64,000 bases of DNA from Streptomyces marispadix (GTDB lineage Bacteria > Actinomycetota > Actinomycetes > Streptomycetales > Streptomycetaceae). The translations under genes and the position numbers were made by a program. This document shows positions 61,445-64,000 of the stretch, piece by piece; the first letter of the stretch is position 1; each line of letters opens with the position of its first letter. The notes under the pieces were generated by a model that ran no database searches, had not been told where the DNA came from, and saw only the letters and a list, made by a program, of their open reading frames with translations. The stretch lies in contig NZ_JAKWJU010000002.1 of assembly GCF_022524345.1 (NCBI RefSeq), forward strand, positions 372,001 through 436,000, in the 5' to 3' direction.

Positions 61445-62269
61445 TCACCTCGGGTCGGGATCGGCCGCCGAACGCTCCGCGAAGAGCTTCATCGCCTTGA
61501 GCGTGACCGGTCCGGGAGCGCCGGGCAGCAGACGGTCGTCGACCCGGTGGACGGCCTGTACGTCGCGCAGGGAGGACGTCAGGAAGATCTCCTCGGCCTG
61601 CTCCAGGACGTTCATCGGCAGATCGGTCTCCCGCGCACCGGCCCACTCCGCCACGAGGGCGCGCGTGATGCCGGCGAGGCAGCCCGACTCCAGCGGGGGC
61701 GTGTGGAGTTCGCCGTCGAGTACGACGAAGACGTTGGTGCCCGTGCCCTCGCACAGCCTGCCGACGGTGTTGGCGAACAGGGCCTCGCCTGCGCCCTCCC
61801 GGTGGGCGCGGGCGAGCGCCATGACGTTCTCGCCGTACGACGTGGTCTTCAGGCCCGCGAGGGCTCCGCGTTCGTTGCGGGTCCACGGGACGGTGATCAC
61901 GGCCGTGGTGTCGGGCCTGCGGGGCGCCTCGGTGAGCACGACGACGAGGGTGGGGCTGACGTCGCCGCGGTCCGAGCCGAGCGGCGAGGGCCCGCCGGTG
62001 TAGGTGATGCGCAGCCGTCCCAGCGGCACCGGTTCCGCCTCTGTGACGGCGGCGCAGGCCCGTCGTACCTCGTCGGGGTCGGGCTCGGGCAGGCCCAGGC
62101 CGCGGGCGGACGTGGCGAGGCGTTCGATGTGCCGTGTGAGGGCGAACGGCGTGCCGTCCGTGGTCTTCACCGTCTCGAACACCCCGTCTCCGACCGTCAG
62201 TCCGTGGTCCAGAACGGAGACGCGTGCGTCGTCGACGTCCCGGAGTCCGCCGTCGAGCCAGATCCTCAC
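61445..62269 (-). CDS. pabC: 4-amino-4-deoxychorismate lyase
   Basis: PLP enzyme of fold-type IV that releases p-aminobenzoate from ADC for folate. 274 residues. GLTVGDGVFETVKTTDGTPF, catalytic Lys in LAGLKTTSYGENVMALARA, and EAGxG-like GEALFANTVGRLCEGTGTN. GTG at 62269 overlaps the pabB stop (GTGA). Could equally be a branched-chain aminotransferase by fold, but the pabB neighbour decides. Confidence 0.93.
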   Translation of the reverse strand: MRIWLDGGLRDVDDARVSVLDHGLTVGDGVFETVKTTDGTPFALTRHIERLATSARGLGLPEPDPDEVRRACAAVTEAEPVPLGRLRITYTGGPSPLGSDRGDVSPTLVVVLTEAPRRPDTTAVITVPWTRNERGALAGLKTTSYGENVMALARAHREGAGEALFANTVGRLCEGTGTNVFVVLDGELHTPPLESGCLAGITRALVAEWAGARETDLPMNVLEQAEEIFLTSSLRDVQAVHRVDDRLLPGAPGPVTLKAMKLFAERSAADPDPR

Positions 62270-63426
62270 AGGGCTCTCCTTCCGCTCGTCGCCGTGGAGT
62301 ACGGCACCTCGGGGTCGCGCATGTCCGACGCTACCTTGAGCAGCCCGGACGCCTTGAGTTCCGTCTCCGCCCACTCCGCTTCCGGGTCGGAACCCCAGGT
62401 GATCCCCGCGCCCGTGCCGAAACGCAGTACGGCGCCGGAAGTTCCGCGTTCGATCCAGAACGTGCGTATGCCGACCGCCAGCGTGCCGGTGCCCCGGTCG
62501 GCGTCGACCCAGCCGATTCCTCCGCAGTACGGGCCGCGCGGAGCGGTCTCCAGGGCGTCGATGATCCGCAGGGCGCTGAGCTTGGGGGCGCCGGTGACCG
62601 AGCCCGGTGGGAAGGTGTGCCGCAGCAGCTCGGGCCATCCGGCTCCGGGGGCGAGTTCGCCGCGCACCGTGGAGACGAGATGTACGAGTCCCGGGTGCGG
62701 CTCTACCTCGCACAGCGCGGGCACGGTGACCGTTCCGGGGGCGCAGACGCGGCCGAGGTCGTTGCGTACGAGGTCGACGATCATCACGTTCTCGGCGTGG
62801 TCCTTCTCCAGCAGGCCGTCGGCCGTGCGGGCCGTCCCCTTGATCGGGCCCGAGGTGACGGTGCTGCCGGAGCGCCGCAGATACAGCTCGGGGGATGCGG
62901 TGGCGACCTCGACGCCGTGGGCGGGGAGGCGGACGGCACCGGCGTACGGGGCGGGGTTGCCGCGTGCCAGCAGGGCCGAGAGGCCGGAGATGTCGGAGGC
63001 GGCGGGAGACGCGTCGGGCAGGGGCGCGGTCAGTACGCGGCAGAGGTTGGCCTGGTAGACGTCGCCTGCGGCGATGTGCTCGCGGATGCGCCGTACGCCG
63101 GCGGTGTAGGCGTCGCGGTCCATGGAGCTGGTCCACGCGGCGGGGCCGGGACCGCGCCAGCGGGCGGCGGCGAGCGGTGCCATGGGGATGCTTGGCCTGG
63201 TGTCCGACGTGCCTTTGGCGTCTGCGGGCCCTCGACGGTCCGCTGGGGCTCGTTGGTCTGCCGTCCCGCGTACGTCGCCGAAGCGGGCGCACAGCAGACG
63301 GCCCTCGAAGTCCGCCACCACCGCCCACCAGCCCGCGGACTCCAGCGCCGAGGGGTCGCTCGTGACGTCTCGCAGGTCGGTGGCGATCAGCGAGCCGAAG
63401 CGGGCGAACGGGGCGGGGGCGTACAC
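62266..63426 (-). CDS. pabB: Aminodeoxychorismate synthase component I
   Basis: Converts chorismate to 4-amino-4-deoxychorismate with glutamine-derived ammonia. 386 residues, on the short side because the N-terminal lobe is reduced. IREHIAAGDVYQANLCRVL, SGPIKGTARTADGLLEKDHA with the PIKGT lysine that distinguishes PabB from TrpE (PIAGT), and IVDLVRNDLGRVC, HTFPPGSVTGAPKLSALRII. GTG at 63426. Confidence 0.95.
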   Translation of the reverse strand: MYAPAPFARFGSLIATDLRDVTSDPSALESAGWWAVVADFEGRLLCARFGDVRGTADQRAPADRRGPADAKGTSDTRPSIPMAPLAAARWRGPGPAAWTSSMDRDAYTAGVRRIREHIAAGDVYQANLCRVLTAPLPDASPAASDISGLSALLARGNPAPYAGAVRLPAHGVEVATASPELYLRRSGSTVTSGPIKGTARTADGLLEKDHAENVMIVDLVRNDLGRVCAPGTVTVPALCEVEPHPGLVHLVSTVRGELAPGAGWPELLRHTFPPGSVTGAPKLSALRIIDALETAPRGPYCGGIGWVDADRGTGTLAVGIRTFWIERGTSGAVLRFGTGAGITWGSDPEAEWAETELKASGLLKVASDMRDPEVPYSTATSGRRAL

Positions 63427-63584
63427 ATGACCGAGTCTATGTGCGGCCCGTGGGCGTCCACGGGCCGCCTCCGGTGCGGCCCGGGTACGCCTCGGCTACG
63501 GCTTCGGTCCTCGGGGAGGCCGCCTCGCGGCGCCGCGGTGCTGCTCGGCGGGCCGTACGGACGGTCACGCAGGGGAAACAGAAT

Positions 63585-63612
63585 TTGAGCTGGCAGCGTT
63601 ATCCGCTAGAGT
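63585..63612 (+). promoter_or_regulatory. Predicted promoter of the tRNA-Gly/Cys/Val cluster
   Basis: TTGAGC (63585-63590), 16 nt, TAGAGT (63607-63612), about 45 nt before the first tRNA. Fits the housekeeping consensus well at the -10. Confidence 0.65.
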
Positions 63613-63656
63613 TCAACTCGTCGCCGGGAAGCGCGAGCAGACCGGGACGACAACCT

Positions 63657-63729
63657 GCGGACGTGGCTCAGTTGGTAGAGCATCACCTTGCCAAGGTGAG
63701 GGTCGCGAGTTCGAATCTCGTCGTCCGCT
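63657..63729 (+). tRNA. tRNA-Gly (anticodon GCC)
   Basis: 73 nt; acceptor GCGGACG/CGTCCGC, anticodon loop TTGCCAA with anticodon GCC, T-loop TTCGAAT. CCA not encoded; first gene of the cluster. Confidence 0.97.
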
Positions 63730-63757
63730 CTGTGTGGGGGTCTCGTGACTCCCGCTC

Positions 63758-63828
63758 GGTGGAGTGGCCGAGAGGCGAGGCAACGGCCTGCAAAGCCGTC
63801 TACACGGGTTCAAATCCCGTCTCCACCT
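63758..63828 (+). tRNA. tRNA-Cys (anticodon GCA)
   Basis: 71 nt; acceptor GGTGGAG/CTCCACC, anticodon loop CTGCAAA with anticodon GCA. The genome continues CCA after the discriminator T (63829-63831), so the 3' CCA may be encoded here. Confidence 0.96.
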
Positions 63829-63832
63829 CCAA

Positions 63833-63904
63833 GGACGATTAGCTCAGCGGGAGAGCGCTTCCCTGACACGGAAGAGGTCACTGGTTCAATCCCAGTATCG
63901 TCCA
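63833..63904 (+). tRNA. tRNA-Val (anticodon GAC)
   Basis: 72 nt; acceptor GGACGAT/ATCGTCC, anticodon loop CTGACAC with anticodon GAC (reads GUC and GUU). Only 4 nt separate it from tRNA-Cys, so it is processed from one transcript. Confidence 0.97.
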
Positions 63905-63910
63905 CGCAGG

Positions 63911-63947
63911 CCAGGGGCCGTTTCCCGAAGTGGGAAGCGGCCCCTGG
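63911..63947 (+). terminator. Terminator of the tRNA cluster
   Basis: CCAGGGGCCGTTTCCC pairs with GGGAAGCGGCCCCTGG over 16 bp with one G-U pair and a 5-nt loop GAAGT; CGTTTG follows. The remaining 63948-64000 shows nothing identifiable. Confidence 0.85.
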
Positions 63948-64000
63948 CGTTTGCCGTGCCACACCAACTGTGCGGCTACGAGGCGGAGTCGGGCTCCGGT

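Noticed and set aside
61445..63328. 627-codon minus-strand frame covering pabC and pabB
   Set aside because: Only the pabC part is real; the upstream part is out of frame with pabB, whose motifs are clear.
63657..63947. Integrative-element attachment site at the tRNA cluster
   Set aside because: No integrase gene and no repeated tRNA 3' end in the window.

Overview
The window is high-GC actinobacterial chromosome, almost certainly from a sporulating Streptomyces or a very close relative. The evidence is the gene content and order: pyrR-pyrB-pyrC-carA-carB, bldD, efp-nusB, the aro cluster, alaS-ruvX-mltG, rpsD, relA-apt-secF-secD-yajC, ruvB-ruvA-ruvC, pdxT-pdxS, the phosphatidylinositol mannoside genes, thrS and ssgB. 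BldD and SsgB belong to the sporulation programme. GTG starts and 1-4 nt stop/start overlaps (ATGA, GTGA, TGATG) are frequent. Most long open frames on the opposite strand are GC-driven shadows and are left out. Nothing here looks like a phage, an integrated element or a biosynthetic gene cluster.

Layout. 1-7761 (minus): pyrimidine operon pyrR, pyrB, pyrC, a one-pass membrane protein, carA and carB (cut by the window edge), with a PyrR-type RNA element over the pyrR ribosome binding site. 7944-8588 (plus): bldD with a sigma-70-type promoter, an overlapping dyad operator and a perfect 21-bp terminator stem. 8927-11121 (minus): a degenerate M24 peptidase homologue, efp and nusB. 11284-18370 (minus): mltG, aroE, aroC, aroK, aroB and a Pro/Gln-rich P-loop protein. 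18499-22454 (minus): a DUF948 protein, a small partner, alaS and ruvX. 23054-24570: rpsD and a divergent HugZ-like DUF2470 gene around an iron box. 24647-28938 (minus): a frameshifted metallo-beta-lactamase-fold gene, hisS, a VKOR-family protein and rarA. 29166-31409 (plus): an anchored cyclophilin and a DUF349 protein. 31558-38653 (minus): yajC, secD, secF, apt and relA. 38816-41499 (minus): ruvC, ruvA, ruvB. 41732-48237 (minus): pgsA, patA, pimA, a LemA-like protein, pdxS, pdxT and yebC. 48450-52454 (plus): an EF-G-like GTPase and a large membrane protein. 52539-55134 (minus): thrS and a HIT protein. 55364-63426: a decayed exonuclease gene, two tRNA-Val(CAC) genes, an SRPBCC protein, a TIGR02611 membrane protein, ssgB, a CGNR regulator, small membrane proteins, a DsbA-like protein, a GNAT protein and pabB-pabC. 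63585-63947: a promoter, tRNA-Gly, tRNA-Cys, tRNA-Val(GAC) and a terminator.

Working together, the genes cover nucleotide supply (pyr, car, apt), chorismate and p-aminobenzoate supply (aro, pab), PLP synthesis (pdx), translation (rpsD, efp, three aminoacyl-tRNA synthetases, tRNAs), Sec export, Holliday-junction processing, ppGpp control, PIM lipid synthesis and development.

The most unusual points are: a metallo-beta-lactamase-fold gene with an N-terminal frameshift and a 53-bp out-of-frame tandem duplication; an exonuclease remnant; an M24 homologue lacking both metal-binding aspartates; an EF-G-like GTPase without the switch I threonine; an iron box shared by a HugZ-like gene and rpsD; a multi-hairpin leader before mltG; and several 16-21 bp tandem repeats placed in gaps between same-strand genes.
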